Notes: a model not told the origin generated them from the letters alone. Positions 43,972 through 53,091 are shown, counted from the first letter of the stretch. The stretch is 64,000 nucleotides of DNA from REEB506 sp049317545 (GCA_049317545.1 JBMOIB010000002.1:1-64000), one strand, 5' to 3'. Translations and numbers: made by a program.

Positions 43972-44038
43972 GCCGCTCGGTTGCGAGCGGCTCGCCCCTC
44001 TATATGGGTGGCCGTCAAGCCCCCACGTCCGAGGGGCG
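43972..44038 (-). promoter_or_regulatory. Structured 5' leader of rpoH
   Basis: GCCGCTCG and CGAGCGGC (43972-43991) form an 8-bp stem with a four-base loop. CGCCCCTC (43993-44000) and GAGGGGCG (44031-44038) form a second stem around 30 bases that, on the minus strand, include TTGACGG and CCCATATAG. The latter resemble promoter boxes but are only about five bases apart. These lie 60-126 bp before the rpoH start. Confidence 0.4.
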
Positions 44039-44099
44039 AACGTAGAGTGAACATACCGCCTCCGGGCGGCGAAAAAAAGGCGCTTGCCGTTACGTCGCT

Positions 44100-45152
44100 T
44101 CAGGCCGCGCGCAAGGCTTCGAGCAAGCCGGCAAGGTCGCCCGGCAGGGGGCTTTCGAAGCGGAGCGCCGCCCCCGTGATCGGATGGGTGAAGCCCAAGA
44201 CCGCCGCGTGCAGCGCCTGTCGCGAAAACGCCGCGGCCGCCGCCTTTGCCGCCTCGGCGCCGGCGCCTGAACCCTCGATCTTCAGGCCGCGAAACTTGCC
44301 GTAGACCGGGTCGCCCAGGAGCGGCGCCCCGATATGAGCCATGTGCGCGCGGATCTGGTGCGTACGACCGGTCTCCAGCCGGCACTCCACGAGCGCGGCG
44401 GCGGGGAAGCCTATCGGCGCTCCGGCGAGGCGTCCGAACGTCTCGACGATCCAGTAATGGGTCACAGCTCGCTTGCCGGCCTCACTGTTGGGATCGCGCA
44501 CCACCGCCATTTTCCGCCGGTCGTCGCTTGAGCGGGCGAGGCGGGTCTCGATGATCCCGGACCGCGCCGCCGGCGCCCCGCGCGTCACGGCGAAATAGGC
44601 GCGCTCGATCGAGTGTTTGGCGAACTGGGCGCCGAGGCCTGCGTGGGTGGCGTCGTCCTTCGCGACGACGACGAGGCCGGTCGTGTCCTTGTCGATCCGA
44701 TGGACGATGCCCGGGCGCGCGACGCCGCCGACGCCGGACAGCGAGCCGCGGCAATGGTGCAAAAGGGCATGCACAAGCGTCCCGCGCATTGCGCCTGGCG
44801 CGGGATGCATGGCCATGCCGGCGGCCTTGTCGATGACGGCGAGGTGCGCGTCCTCGAACACGATTGAAAGCGGAATGTCCTCAGGTTCGGGCGCGGCCGG
44901 TTCGGGCGGCGGGAGTTCGAGCACATAGCGCCCGGCGCGGACCTTCTCGGAGGCCGCCGCCACAAGCGCGCCGTCGCGATGGAGCCGTCCCTGGCCGATA
45001 AGGCCCTGGATCCGCGCACGCGAGAGGTCTGAAAAGGCGTGCGTGAGGAATGCATCGACGCGCCCGCCGGCGTCGGCGTCGCCCGCCTCGGCGACGCGAA
45101 CGTCGGTTTCGCCGGCCCCGGCCGCGTCGTCTTCATCGCCCAATGCACTCAT
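44100..45152 (-). CDS. rluD: Large-subunit rRNA pseudouridine synthase, RluD type
   Basis: The 350-residue enzyme has an S4 RNA-binding domain (about 30-90) and the RluA-type catalytic motif HRIDKDTTGL, whose Asp attacks the uridine ring, then RLETGRTHQIRAHMAHIG. RluD modifies helix 69 of 23S rRNA. An acidic N-terminus of about 28 residues and an Ala-rich insert (GAGAEAAKAAAAAF) before the C-terminal strand are additions. It precedes rpoH on the same strand with a 187-bp gap, an arrangement frequent in alphaproteobacteria. Confidence 0.93.
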   Translation of the reverse strand: MSALGDEDDAAGAGETDVRVAEAGDADAGGRVDAFLTHAFSDLSRARIQGLIGQGRLHRDGALVAAASEKVRAGRYVLELPPPEPAAPEPEDIPLSIVFEDAHLAVIDKAAGMAMHPAPGAMRGTLVHALLHHCRGSLSGVGGVARPGIVHRIDKDTTGLVVVAKDDATHAGLGAQFAKHSIERAYFAVTRGAPAARSGIIETRLARSSDDRRKMAVVRDPNSEAGKRAVTHYWIVETFGRLAGAPIGFPAAALVECRLETGRTHQIRAHMAHIGAPLLGDPVYGKFRGLKIEGSGAGAEAAKAAAAAFSRQALHAAVLGFTHPITGAALRFESPLPGDLAGLLEALRAA

Positions 45153-45406
45153 GACCTTGGCGCTAGACCCGCGAGACGGCGAAATCCAGGCGCATCGGCG
45201 CGTCAGCGAACATCCATCGTCAAAAACCCTTCATCCTCGAGACGCATGAACGTTGCGCGCGTCTGCCAAAGAACCGTCGATTTCAGTGCTGGCGAGCGCC
45301 CGCGCCTTCGAAGCGGATGCGGCGCGACGCTTCTAAGTCCATCGCCGTTGGCATAGAAGACACGCGCGGGCGCGCCAGGCGCGTCCCCCGCTCTGGGGAG
45401 GGCCAC

Positions 45407-47242
45407 ATGTTCAAGACGGATCTGACGCGCCGCGGCGCATTTGGCGCTGCGCTCGCCGGCACGGCTGCGGCCTGCGCGCCAACGCGGGCGACCGCTTATG
45501 AAGGCGCGGCGCGATTTGGCCATGGCGTTGCGTCCGGCGATCCGCGTTCGGACTCCGTCGTGATCTGGACCCGCGTCAGCCCCGAAAAGCCCGGGCCGGT
45601 GCCGGTGCGCTGGGTCGTGACGTCCGACCCGAAGCTGCGTCGCGTGGTCGCGACCGGCGAGACCACGACCGACGAAGCGCGCGATTACACCGTCAAAATC
45701 GACGTTCAGGGCCTGAAGCCCGGCCGAAAATACCATTATGGGTTCGTCGTCGGCAAAGAACGTTCGCCGGTCGGCGTCGCCAAGACGTTGCCGGAGGCTG
45801 GCGTCGAACAGATCCGTTTCGCGGTCGTTTCGTGCTCGAACTACCCGTTCGGTTACTTCAACGCCTACAAGTCGATCGCTGAAACGGACGGGCTCGACGC
45901 CGTCCTGCACCTCGGCGACTACATCTATGAATACGGGCGCGACGGGTACGGCGGCGAGGTCGGCGTGAAGCTCGGCCGCGCCGTGCAACCGCCGCACGAG
46001 ATCGTGACGCTGGCGGATTACCGCACGCGGTTTGCGCAGTATCGATCGGACCCGGATCTGCAGGCCGCGCACGCCGCCGCGCCGTGGATCACCATCTGGG
46101 ACGATCACGAAACGACCAACGATTCCTGGCAGAAGGGTGCGCAGAACCATCAGCCGAAAGAAGGCGATTGGGAGGTGCGCAAGCGGGCGGCGATCCAGGC
46201 CTACTTCGAATGGATGCCGATCCGCGACCCCGTGGCTGGGCGTCCTTGGGAGGCCATCAACCGCACCTTCCAGTTCGGCGATCTCGTCACCCTGGCGATG
46301 CTCGAAACGCGCCTGCTCGCGCGCGTCGAGCAACTCGATTACGCCAAGGATCTGCCGCAGGCGACGACGACGTGGGACATGACCGCGAAGCCGCCGAAGC
46401 CGGTCGCGCCGGGCGCGCTGACTTCGGGCCAGACGGTCGTGAAGCCGACGCCGTTCGACGTCTCTTCAGGCGCGCCCGTCCCGATCCTCGATTGGGCCAA
46501 AGTCCAGATGATCGACCCGGCCAAGCCGCCTCCGGGCGTGCTCTTCCTTCCCGACGTTGCGGCGTTTCGCGCCAAGCTTGAGAACCCCGAGCGCCAGCTC
46601 CTCGGGGCTGAGCAGGAAGCGTGGCTGAACGCCGAAATCGCCAAGTCGACGGCGGCCAAGACGACGTGGCGTCTCATCGGCAACCAGGTGATCATGGCGC
46701 GCGTCGATGCGCCGGACCTCTCGGCCTTGCCCGAACCCATCATCGCTGCGGTCGAAAAGAGCTTCCCGCCGCTCCGTAAATTCCTGGCGCTCACCAAGCT
46801 CGGCATGCCGATGAACCTCGATGCCTGGGACGGCTATCCCGCGCAGCGGGACCGCCTCCTTGAGACTTTCCTGCGGTCGTCGCCGAACACGCTGGTCGTC
46901 ACCGGCGATACGCACGCCGCATGGGCCAATGAGCTCGATGTGAAGCGCGGCGGTGCGCGCGCCGGCGTCGAATTCGGCACGACATCGGTCACCTCGCCGG
47001 GCTTCGGCGATCTGTTCAAGGGCGTCGATTTCGGCGGCGCCATCATGGGCAAGAACCCTGTCGTGAAGTGGACCGATCAGGTCGCCCGCGGGTACCTGCT
47101 CCTGACCCTGACAAAGTCCCAGGCGAAGGCCGACTTCATGAAGGTCTCGAACGTCCTCTCGAAGGACTACAAGCTCGAGGTCGAAGCGCGGTTCAAGGTC
47201 GCCGCTCAGCGCGAAGGCACTGGCGCGATCGAGAAGGCGTAA
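45407..47242 (+). CDS. phoD: Alkaline phosphatase D family protein (PhoD)
   Basis: The 611-residue secreted enzyme begins with a twin-arginine signal (LTRRGAFGAALAGTAAACA). It then has a fibronectin-like N-domain (FGHGVASGDPRSDSVVIWTRV) and the metallophosphatase core: SCSNYPFGYFNAYKSI, HLGDYIYEYG, WDDHETTND and TGDTHAAW. PhoD enzymes use Ca and Fe to release phosphate from esters outside the cytoplasm. GGGAGG lies 5-10 nt before ATG 45407. No Pho box was identified by eye in the 254-bp gap from the divergent rluD. Confidence 0.93.
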   Translation: MFKTDLTRRGAFGAALAGTAAACAPTRATAYEGAARFGHGVASGDPRSDSVVIWTRVSPEKPGPVPVRWVVTSDPKLRRVVATGETTTDEARDYTVKIDVQGLKPGRKYHYGFVVGKERSPVGVAKTLPEAGVEQIRFAVVSCSNYPFGYFNAYKSIAETDGLDAVLHLGDYIYEYGRDGYGGEVGVKLGRAVQPPHEIVTLADYRTRFAQYRSDPDLQAAHAAAPWITIWDDHETTNDSWQKGAQNHQPKEGDWEVRKRAAIQAYFEWMPIRDPVAGRPWEAINRTFQFGDLVTLAMLETRLLARVEQLDYAKDLPQATTTWDMTAKPPKPVAPGALTSGQTVVKPTPFDVSSGAPVPILDWAKVQMIDPAKPPPGVLFLPDVAAFRAKLENPERQLLGAEQEAWLNAEIAKSTAAKTTWRLIGNQVIMARVDAPDLSALPEPIIAAVEKSFPPLRKFLALTKLGMPMNLDAWDGYPAQRDRLLETFLRSSPNTLVVTGDTHAAWANELDVKRGGARAGVEFGTTSVTSPGFGDLFKGVDFGGAIMGKNPVVKWTDQVARGYLLLTLTKSQAKADFMKVSNVLSKDYKLEVEARFKVAAQREGTGAIEKA

Positions 47243-47250
47243 GCTCTCAG

Positions 47251-48483
47251 TTAGGCGGCTGGACGCGTCGCGGCCCGCGCGATCGTCCAGGCCCCGACGA
47301 GAAAGAGCGCGCCCAGGTAATAGGGCGCTCCCGGCAGGTCCGCGCCGAGGCCGCCTGCGATTCCGATGGCGAAGATCGTCGTGAACAGGGGCGGTCCGAT
47401 CATGCCCCCAACGCCCATGACCGCCGCCAACGCACCCTGTAGTTGGCCCTGCTCGTTGGGCTCAACCTGGCGCGTAAGTATCGATTGCGCCGCTGCGCCG
47501 CCAATTGCCCAGCAGGATTGCAAAGGGATGCCGAGCCAAAAGAGAGCGCCCGTCGGCGCTGTCCCGTACACGGCGAACCCGAGTGCGCCGCACACGAGAC
47601 CCGTCAACAGGGCGCGCCGTTCGCCCAGTGCGCGCACCACGCGCCGGACCAGGAAGACATTGACGAGCACGGATGAAACGCCAACCATTCCGAGCGTCAG
47701 CCCAATCGTGGCTGTGTCCCAGCCGTAGCGATGGCTGGCGTAGAGGACGAACGAGCTCGGCAGAACGACCTGCGCAAGTCCTTCGAGGAACCGCGCGCCC
47801 GCCAGTCCGGCGATCTGGGGCCTTTCGCGCAGAAAGTCGAACGCGCCGACCGGATTGGCGCGCCGCCAGGAGAATGTCCGACGATTTTCCTTGGCGAGCG
47901 ATTCCGGCAGCACGAAGACGCCATAGGTCGCGTTGACCAGACTGCAAATCGCCGCCGCCCAATAGGGCAGTCGCGGGTCGGCTGCGCCGAGAAGGCCGCC
48001 GATCGCGGGGCCGAGCACGAACCCGGCGCCGAAGGCCGCGCCGAGAACGCCAAAGCGCGCCGCGCGCTGGTCGGGCGGGGTTACGTCGGCGATGTAGGCG
48101 TTGGCGGTCGAAACGCTGGCGGCCGCAATGCCTGACAAGATTCGCGACGCGAAAATCCAAATGAGGCTCGGGGCGGTCGCGACGATCAGATAGGCCGCCG
48201 CCATCCCGAAATTAGAGATCAGGATGACCGGTCGTCGGCCGAACTGGTCGGACAAGGCGCCAAGGAACGGCATCGAGACGAACTGCATGGTCGCCCAAAA
48301 GGCGCCGAGCGCGCCGACCACATGCGCGGCCTGCGCTGTGTCGTTGTCGACGAAGCCCAGCACGATCGTCGGCAGAACCGGCACGACGATTCCCAGCGCC
48401 ATCGTGTCCAGCAGCACGGTGACGAAGACGAAGGCGAAGGCGGCTTTGCGTGGAGGCGGTGCAGCGGCGACGGCGTCGGTCAT
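47251..48483 (-). CDS. MFS transporter, TetA-like drug/H+ antiporter
   Basis: The 410-residue protein has 12 predicted transmembrane helices. The MFS motif GALSDQFGRRPVIL after helix 2 and the antiporter motif GPAIGGLLG in helix 5 match the DHA1 drug efflux group close to TCR/TetA proteins. Substrate not predictable. ATG 48483 overlaps the hisI stop as ATGA, so it is translated with hisI. The stop lies 8 bp from that of phoD. Confidence 0.92.
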   Translation of the reverse strand: MTDAVAAAPPPRKAAFAFVFVTVLLDTMALGIVVPVLPTIVLGFVDNDTAQAAHVVGALGAFWATMQFVSMPFLGALSDQFGRRPVILISNFGMAAAYLIVATAPSLIWIFASRILSGIAAASVSTANAYIADVTPPDQRAARFGVLGAAFGAGFVLGPAIGGLLGAADPRLPYWAAAICSLVNATYGVFVLPESLAKENRRTFSWRRANPVGAFDFLRERPQIAGLAGARFLEGLAQVVLPSSFVLYASHRYGWDTATIGLTLGMVGVSSVLVNVFLVRRVVRALGERRALLTGLVCGALGFAVYGTAPTGALFWLGIPLQSCWAIGGAAAQSILTRQVEPNEQGQLQGALAAVMGVGGMIGPPLFTTIFAIGIAGGLGADLPGAPYYLGALFLVGAWTIARAATRPAA

Positions 48484-48851
48484 GCCGCGTCGATGCGGGT
48501 CAACGCTCCGTCCTTGGCGATCGTGCGATAAAAGCAATCGTCCGCGCCGGTGTGGCAGGCCGGCCCGGTCTGCTCGACGCGCAACAGAACGCAGTCCTGA
48601 TCGCAGTCTATGCGGGCTTCGACGACGCGCTGCGTGTGCCCGCTGGTCTCGCCTTTCCGCCACAAGGCGGCGCGCGACCTCGACCAGTAGGTAGCTTCTC
48701 CGGTCGCGAGCGTGAGTTGCAAAGCCTCCGCATTCATCCACGCCAGCATCAAAACGCGGCCGCTGACGGCGTCCTGAGCAATCGCTGGAATGAGCCCCGC
48801 TTCGTTGAAGCGCGGCGCAAGCGTAAGGCTCGACTCGATCTCCGCGTGCAT
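48480..48851 (-). CDS. hisI: Phosphoribosyl-AMP cyclohydrolase
   Basis: The 123-residue HisI opens the ring of phosphoribosyl-AMP in histidine synthesis. LMLAWMNAEAL, the metal motif DCDQD and the zinc ligands in GPACHTGADDCFY are all present. ATG 48851 has GGGGG 7 nt upstream and gives the standard length; an ATG nine codons upstream is an alternative. No HisE is fused. folE is upstream and an MFS gene follows with a 4-nt overlap. Confidence 0.94.
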   Translation of the reverse strand: MHAEIESSLTLAPRFNEAGLIPAIAQDAVSGRVLMLAWMNAEALQLTLATGEATYWSRSRAALWRKGETSGHTQRVVEARIDCDQDCVLLRVEQTGPACHTGADDCFYRTIAKDGALTRIDAA

Positions 48852-48978
48852 GCACTCGCCCCCGATGTCGCACGCCATCTCGTAAGCGAGAGGCGAGGTC
48901 CAGGCGCTTCCGGTCGCGCCCGGCGATCCAGAAGAGTTCGCCGGCGCGCGCCGGCGCTCCTCCGCACGCGGCTCTGGT

Positions 48979-49590
48979 TCAGTACCCGCAGAGCCGCAGG
49001 AACCGGTCCCGCAATTCCCGGTCGGACTTGAACACTCCGGTGAACTGGGTCGTCACGGTCGTTACGTCCTTATGATGGACGCCCCGCGTCGTCATGCACT
49101 GGTGTTCCGCGTCGATCAGCACGGCCACGCCGGCCGGCTTCAACGCCTCGGTGATCGCGTCGGCGATCTGCGCCGTCATGGTCTCCTGCGTCTGCAGGCG
49201 CTTGGCGAAGACTTCGACGACACGGGCGATCTTCGAAATGCCGACGACCTTGTTGGTCGGCAGATAGGCCACGAAGGCCTTTCCGAGGAACGGCGCCATG
49301 TGGTGTTCGCAATGGCTTTCGACGTCCATGTTCTTCAGGAGAACGATGTCGTCGTAGCCCTGGACGTCCTCGAAGGTGCGCGCGAGCTCCTTCACGGGAT
49401 CCATTGCGTAGCCTTTGAACCATTCGTCGAAGGCCTCGACCACACGCCCGGGCGTGTCGAGCAGGCCTTCGCGTTTGGGGTCGTCGCCGGCCCAGGCGAG
49501 GAGCGTACGTACTGCGGCCATCGCTTCTTCACGCGAGGGCTTGCTGGCCCCCTCCGGCTGAGGCGGCCGCGGCTTCACCATTCCATCCAT
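48979..49590 (-). CDS. folE: GTP cyclohydrolase I
   Basis: The 203-residue enzyme makes dihydroneopterin triphosphate from GTP, first step of folate synthesis. SHCEHHMAPF carries the zinc Cys-His and QCMTTRGVHH the second zinc Cys and GTP contacts. ATG 49590 gives MDGMVKPRPP; upstream in-frame residues lie in a G-rich leader with no sense. hisI follows on the same strand. Confidence 0.96.
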   Translation of the reverse strand: MDGMVKPRPPQPEGASKPSREEAMAAVRTLLAWAGDDPKREGLLDTPGRVVEAFDEWFKGYAMDPVKELARTFEDVQGYDDIVLLKNMDVESHCEHHMAPFLGKAFVAYLPTNKVVGISKIARVVEVFAKRLQTQETMTAQIADAITEALKPAGVAVLIDAEHQCMTTRGVHHKDVTTVTTQFTGVFKSDRELRDRFLRLCGY

Positions 49591-49797
49591 TGAATTCCGT
49601 TCCTGGCTGAGGGGCAGGGAGTCGAGCCGGTCGAAACCGGACTTAACGCCCGCCCGCACTGTACCCTCAGGGCTCCATCGTGAGCCGCCCGGAGCGCATC
49701 TGGGAACCCGGAACCCCGGGCGCCAGTTGCGCCGACCGCTCAGAAGCGTATCACGCTCCGGCCTTTCTACGCGTTACAACGCCCGCCGGATTTCGGA

Positions 49798-51168
49798 ATG
49801 CCGCTCCATCTGACGAACACGCTGACACGGACCAAAGAGGCGTTCAAGCCACAAGATCCCGCACGCGTAACAATGTATTTGTGCGGCCCTACGGTCTATG
49901 ACTACGCCCATATCGGCAATGCCCGACCTGCCGTCGTCTTTGACGTTCTGTTTCGTTTACTTCGGCGGACCTACGGCGAGGCGCACGTCGTCTTCGCGCG
50001 CAACATTACCGACATCGACGACAAAATTATCCTTGCAGCGTCGAGACTTGGCGAGCCGATCGCGGCGGTCACGGAACGGTTTGCGGCAATTTACCGCGAG
50101 GACACGGCAGGGCTTGGCGTCCTTCCGCCGACGATCGAGCCACTCGCCACGGCCCATATCGGCGAAATGATCGACCTGATTTCGCGCCTGATCGAGAAGG
50201 GTTACGCCTACGCCAACCCAATGGGCGTCAATTTCCATGTCCCCGCCATGGCCGATTACGGCAAACTCTCGGGCCGGGCGCAGGAGGACCTCGAGGCGGG
50301 CGCGCGGGTCGAGGTTGACGAGGCCAAGCGCAATCCGGCCGATTTCGCGCTCTGGAAGGCGGCCAAGCCCGGGGAGCCGGCGTGGGACAGCCCTTGGGGG
50401 CCAGGCCGACCGGGCTGGCATATCGAGTGCTCGGCTATGGCCGGCGCCCATCTCGGCGAAACGATCGACATCCACGCCGGCGGCCACGACCTCATTTTCC
50501 CGCACCACGAGAACGAAATCGCCCAGTCGGAATGCGCGACGGGCAAACCGTTCGCGCGCTATTGGGTGCACAACGGCTTTCTCGATTTCGACGGCGAGAA
50601 GATGTCGAAATCGACGGGCAACGTCGCGCGCATCCATGAGCTGCGGGCGCTCTGGCCGAGCGAAGTTCTGCGCTGGGCGCTGCTCTCGGCGCATTACCGC
50701 GCGCCCCTCGATTGGAACGAGGGTCTTCTAGATCAGTCTAAGGCTGCGCTCGATCGGCTTTATCGGGCGCTGCAGCGGGTCAAGGCGGTCAAGTCAGCCG
50801 CGGCCGCGCCATCCGCGAGCTTTCTCGAGGCTCTTGAGGACGACCTCGCGACGCCGCGCGCGCTCGCCGAACTGTTCGGCCTCGCCTCCGCCCTCAACAA
50901 GAGCGAGGATCCGGACGAGCAGGCCATGCTCAAAGCGCAGATCCTAGCGGGCGGCGCGCTGATGGGCCTTCTGCAGTCCGATCCCGACGCCTGGTTTCGC
51001 GGCGCCGAGGACGAGGCCGCCGAAATCGACGCCTTGGTCGCCGCGCGCACGGCTGCGCGGGCCGCCCGCGACTTCGCCGAAGCTGATCGCCTGCGCGGCG
51101 AACTGACGGCGCGCGGCGTCGAGATCATGGATGGCGCGGGCCGCTCCACATGGCGGCGGATCGGCTGA
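49798..51168 (+). CDS. cysS: Cysteinyl-tRNA synthetase
   Basis: The 456-residue class I synthetase has Cys29 in YLCGPTVYDYAHIGN (zinc and HIGH), WHIECSAM, HHENEIAQSE for the remaining zinc ligands, and the KMSKS loop EKMSKSTGN. The C-terminal DALR-like domain ends WRRIG. The stop TGA shares a base with an ATG of the next frame. It is divergent from folE across 207 bp. Confidence 0.97.
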   Translation: MPLHLTNTLTRTKEAFKPQDPARVTMYLCGPTVYDYAHIGNARPAVVFDVLFRLLRRTYGEAHVVFARNITDIDDKIILAASRLGEPIAAVTERFAAIYREDTAGLGVLPPTIEPLATAHIGEMIDLISRLIEKGYAYANPMGVNFHVPAMADYGKLSGRAQEDLEAGARVEVDEAKRNPADFALWKAAKPGEPAWDSPWGPGRPGWHIECSAMAGAHLGETIDIHAGGHDLIFPHHENEIAQSECATGKPFARYWVHNGFLDFDGEKMSKSTGNVARIHELRALWPSEVLRWALLSAHYRAPLDWNEGLLDQSKAALDRLYRALQRVKAVKSAAAAPSASFLEALEDDLATPRALAELFGLASALNKSEDPDEQAMLKAQILAGGALMGLLQSDPDAWFRGAEDEAAEIDALVAARTAARAARDFAEADRLRGELTARGVEIMDGAGRSTWRRIG

Positions 51169-51209
51169 TGCGCCCCACAACCGCCCGGATGCACTGGTGG
51201 AACGGCGCG

Positions 51210-51656
51210 ATGAAAACCTTGGCCGCAGTTCTGACCGTTCTCGCCCTCGCTGCGCCGCCGGCCCTGGCCGACGACGTCAAGGCGCCCTCCGGCAAGCCGA
51301 AAACCGCGCTCGCGCCGATGATCCCCGGCCGCGATCCGGAAGCGCCGCCCGAAGGACGTGGGCCCGGTGGCCTGGACTTCGGCGCCTGGCGGACCGCTGC
51401 GCCGCAACGCACGGCGGGCGCCTTCGCGGCCGAGATCGCGCGTCTTGGCGCCGTCGGCGATCTGCGCGGCGCGCTCGGCGCGGATGGCTTCGCCTGTTTC
51501 GAGCCTCGCCTGTCTGGCGGCCCTGTCGTTTGCGCGCGCAGCGCGCTGGAAGGCGCGTGCGGCTATGATTGGACCGTCGAGATCGCGCGATCGAACGCCC
51601 CGCCCAAGGCCCGCTTCGAAGCGCATTGTCTGCCCGTGCGGGCGCCTATCCGCTGA
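51210..51656 (+). CDS. Small exported protein, member 1 of a local four-cysteine family
   Basis: The 148-residue protein has a signal peptide (about 1-20, ALA-DD). Mature Cys96 (GFAC), Cys108 (VVCAR), Cys117 (GAC) and Cys140 (AHC) recur in two downstream paralogues with the same nine-residue gap between the second and third. A hydrophobic strand WTVEIA follows Cys117. I do not recognise the family; extracytoplasmic disulfides are likely. ATG 51210 gives the clean signal; ATG 51168, overlapping cysS, is an alternative that adds 14 residues. Confidence 0.7.
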   Translation: MKTLAAVLTVLALAAPPALADDVKAPSGKPKTALAPMIPGRDPEAPPEGRGPGGLDFGAWRTAAPQRTAGAFAAEIARLGAVGDLRGALGADGFACFEPRLSGGPVVCARSALEGACGYDWTVEIARSNAPPKARFEAHCLPVRAPIR

Positions 51657-51666
51657 GACTGAGCTA

Positions 51667-52134
51667 ATGCGCATCCTCGCCGCAACTATTGGTCTCTCGC
51701 TGGCTTTGGCCGCCTGCACGACCGTGCCGTCATTGCCGTCAGGCGGCGGCGGCGCGCCGCTGGCGACGGCTCCGCCGCGCGCCGCCGTCATGCCGACCGC
51801 CCCGCTCGAGCTTGGCGACCTCAGCACCGGCGCCCTCGCGATCGAGCGGCGCTTCTCGAATGTCGTTGCAAATAGGTATCCGGCCGGCGCAGCGCTGCCG
51901 GCGATCGAGGCGGATCTGCGTCGGAGCGGCTTCGCTTGCGCGCCACCAGCGAGCCGTCGGGGCGACCCGCCGGCCAAAGCCTGTCGCCGGATGGTCCGGG
52001 CGCAGGGCTGCGGCCACACGTTCCAGGTCCATCTGTTCGATCAGGGTCGCAATGGTCGGCTGGCGCGCGTGCGGGCGCTCTACGATCGCCAGTGCGGCGG
52101 CGACGGACTGCTCGGCGGCCCGGGCCGCCGGTGA
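51667..52134 (+). CDS. Small lipoprotein, member 2 of the four-cysteine family
   Basis: The 155-residue protein has a lipobox LAAC (Cys17). Mature Cys91 (GFAC), Cys106 (KACRR), Cys115 (QGC) and Cys143 (RQC) match those of the neighbours at 51210 and 52603. The motif IEADLRRSGFAC resembles VKADLVKQGFLC of member 3. It begins 10 bp after the first family gene. Unknown function; the lipid anchor suggests the envelope. Confidence 0.72.
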   Translation: MRILAATIGLSLALAACTTVPSLPSGGGGAPLATAPPRAAVMPTAPLELGDLSTGALAIERRFSNVVANRYPAGAALPAIEADLRRSGFACAPPASRRGDPPAKACRRMVRAQGCGHTFQVHLFDQGRNGRLARVRALYDRQCGGDGLLGGPGRR

Positions 52135-52165
52135 CGGACGGGTCAGGCGAGGCCATATTGCGCTG

Positions 52166-52606
52166 ATGGACCTTTATCACTCTCGCGTACTTGAACTGGC
52201 CGCTGGCCTGCCGGACCTCGGGCGGCTCGCCGATCCGGACGGCGCGGCGACGAAGGTGAGCCGCATTTGCGGTTCGGTCGTCACGGTCGACGTGGACCTC
52301 GAAGGCGATCGGATCGCTGCGATCGGCCTCGACGCGAAGGCCTGCGCGCTTGGCCAAGCGTCGGCGGCGATCTTTGCGGCCAATGCGGTCGGCGCGTCGG
52401 CGGCCGAAGTGCGCGCTGCGCGCGATGCGCTTGCGGCGATGTTGCGCGAAGGCGGAACGCCCCCGACCGGCCGGTTTTGGGAACTCCGCCATTTAGAGGC
52501 CGTGCGCGACTACCCACCGCGTCATGCGTCAACGTTGTTGGCGTTCGACGCGGCCGTCGCCGCGATCGATGCGGCTTCTGACAAAACAAGGCGTGCATCG
52601 GCATGA
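52166..52606 (+). CDS. Iron-sulfur cluster assembly scaffold (IscU/NifU-N-like)
   Basis: A 146-residue member of the NifU N-terminal fold: Cys35 in RICGSVVTVDVDL and Cys60 in KACALGQASAAI match the first two cluster ligands. The third expected Cys is not present; the region reads RHLEAVRDYPPRHAS, as in an alphaproteobacterial subgroup. That makes a canonical scaffold role uncertain. It lies between two four-cysteine family genes and overlaps the following ATG by 4 nt. Confidence 0.82.
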   Translation: MDLYHSRVLELAAGLPDLGRLADPDGAATKVSRICGSVVTVDVDLEGDRIAAIGLDAKACALGQASAAIFAANAVGASAAEVRAARDALAAMLREGGTPPTGRFWELRHLEAVRDYPPRHASTLLAFDAAVAAIDAASDKTRRASA

Positions 52607-53055
52607 TGATTGGCGCGCGAACCAAGACGTTGAGGACGATGGCGCTGGCCGCGGCCTGCGCCTTGGCGGCGGGCTGCGCGACCGAGCCGAGCCCGAATGG
52701 GCGTTTGCAGACCTGGTCGGGCGCTCTCGACCTTAGAGCGTCGGGCGAGGACGTTCCTGCGATCGGCGCGGCGTTCGCCACCCAGGTCGCTGCCCGGTTC
52801 GGCGCCCGGCCTGGGGTCGAGGCGGTCAAGGCCGACCTCGTGAAGCAGGGCTTTCTGTGCCGTGATGTTCCGCCCGTCGAGGCGCGCACCGATTATCTCG
52901 TCGCAGCGTGCGAGCGGCCAAGGCCGCGCGGCTTTTGCTCTGATCTTTTCGTCGTCAGTTTGCGGTTCGCTGGTGCGTCGCGCGCGCTCGATTCAACGCG
53001 CGTGCGCCCGGACGCTTCGTTTGAACGCACCTGCCCGCGGATGGGCGGTCAATAG
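52603..53055 (+). CDS. Small lipoprotein, member 3 of the four-cysteine family
   Basis: The 150-residue protein has a signal ending LAAGC (Cys25), probably a lipoprotein. Mature Cys86 (GFLC), Cys103 (AACER), Cys112 (GFC) and Cys144 (RTC) align with those of the two upstream paralogues, with nine residues again between the second and third. LFVVSLRF after the third Cys matches the hydrophobic strand of the others. The ATG overlaps the scaffold stop by 4 nt. Function unknown. Confidence 0.72.
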   Translation: MMIGARTKTLRTMALAAACALAAGCATEPSPNGRLQTWSGALDLRASGEDVPAIGAAFATQVAARFGARPGVEAVKADLVKQGFLCRDVPPVEARTDYLVAACERPRPRGFCSDLFVVSLRFAGASRALDSTRVRPDASFERTCPRMGGQ

Positions 53056-53091
53056 ACCGCCGCGTCTGCGTTGGCCTCGCGGTTCGCGACC

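Noticed and set aside
43990..44040. Sigma-32 promoter for rpoH
   Set aside because: CTTGAC and CCCATATAG occur but only about five bases apart, far from the 13-17 needed, so not listed as a promoter.
45153..45406. Small gene between rluD and phoD
   Set aside because: Only short frames of random look; none with a ribosome site or recognisable motif. The gap probably holds divergent promoters.
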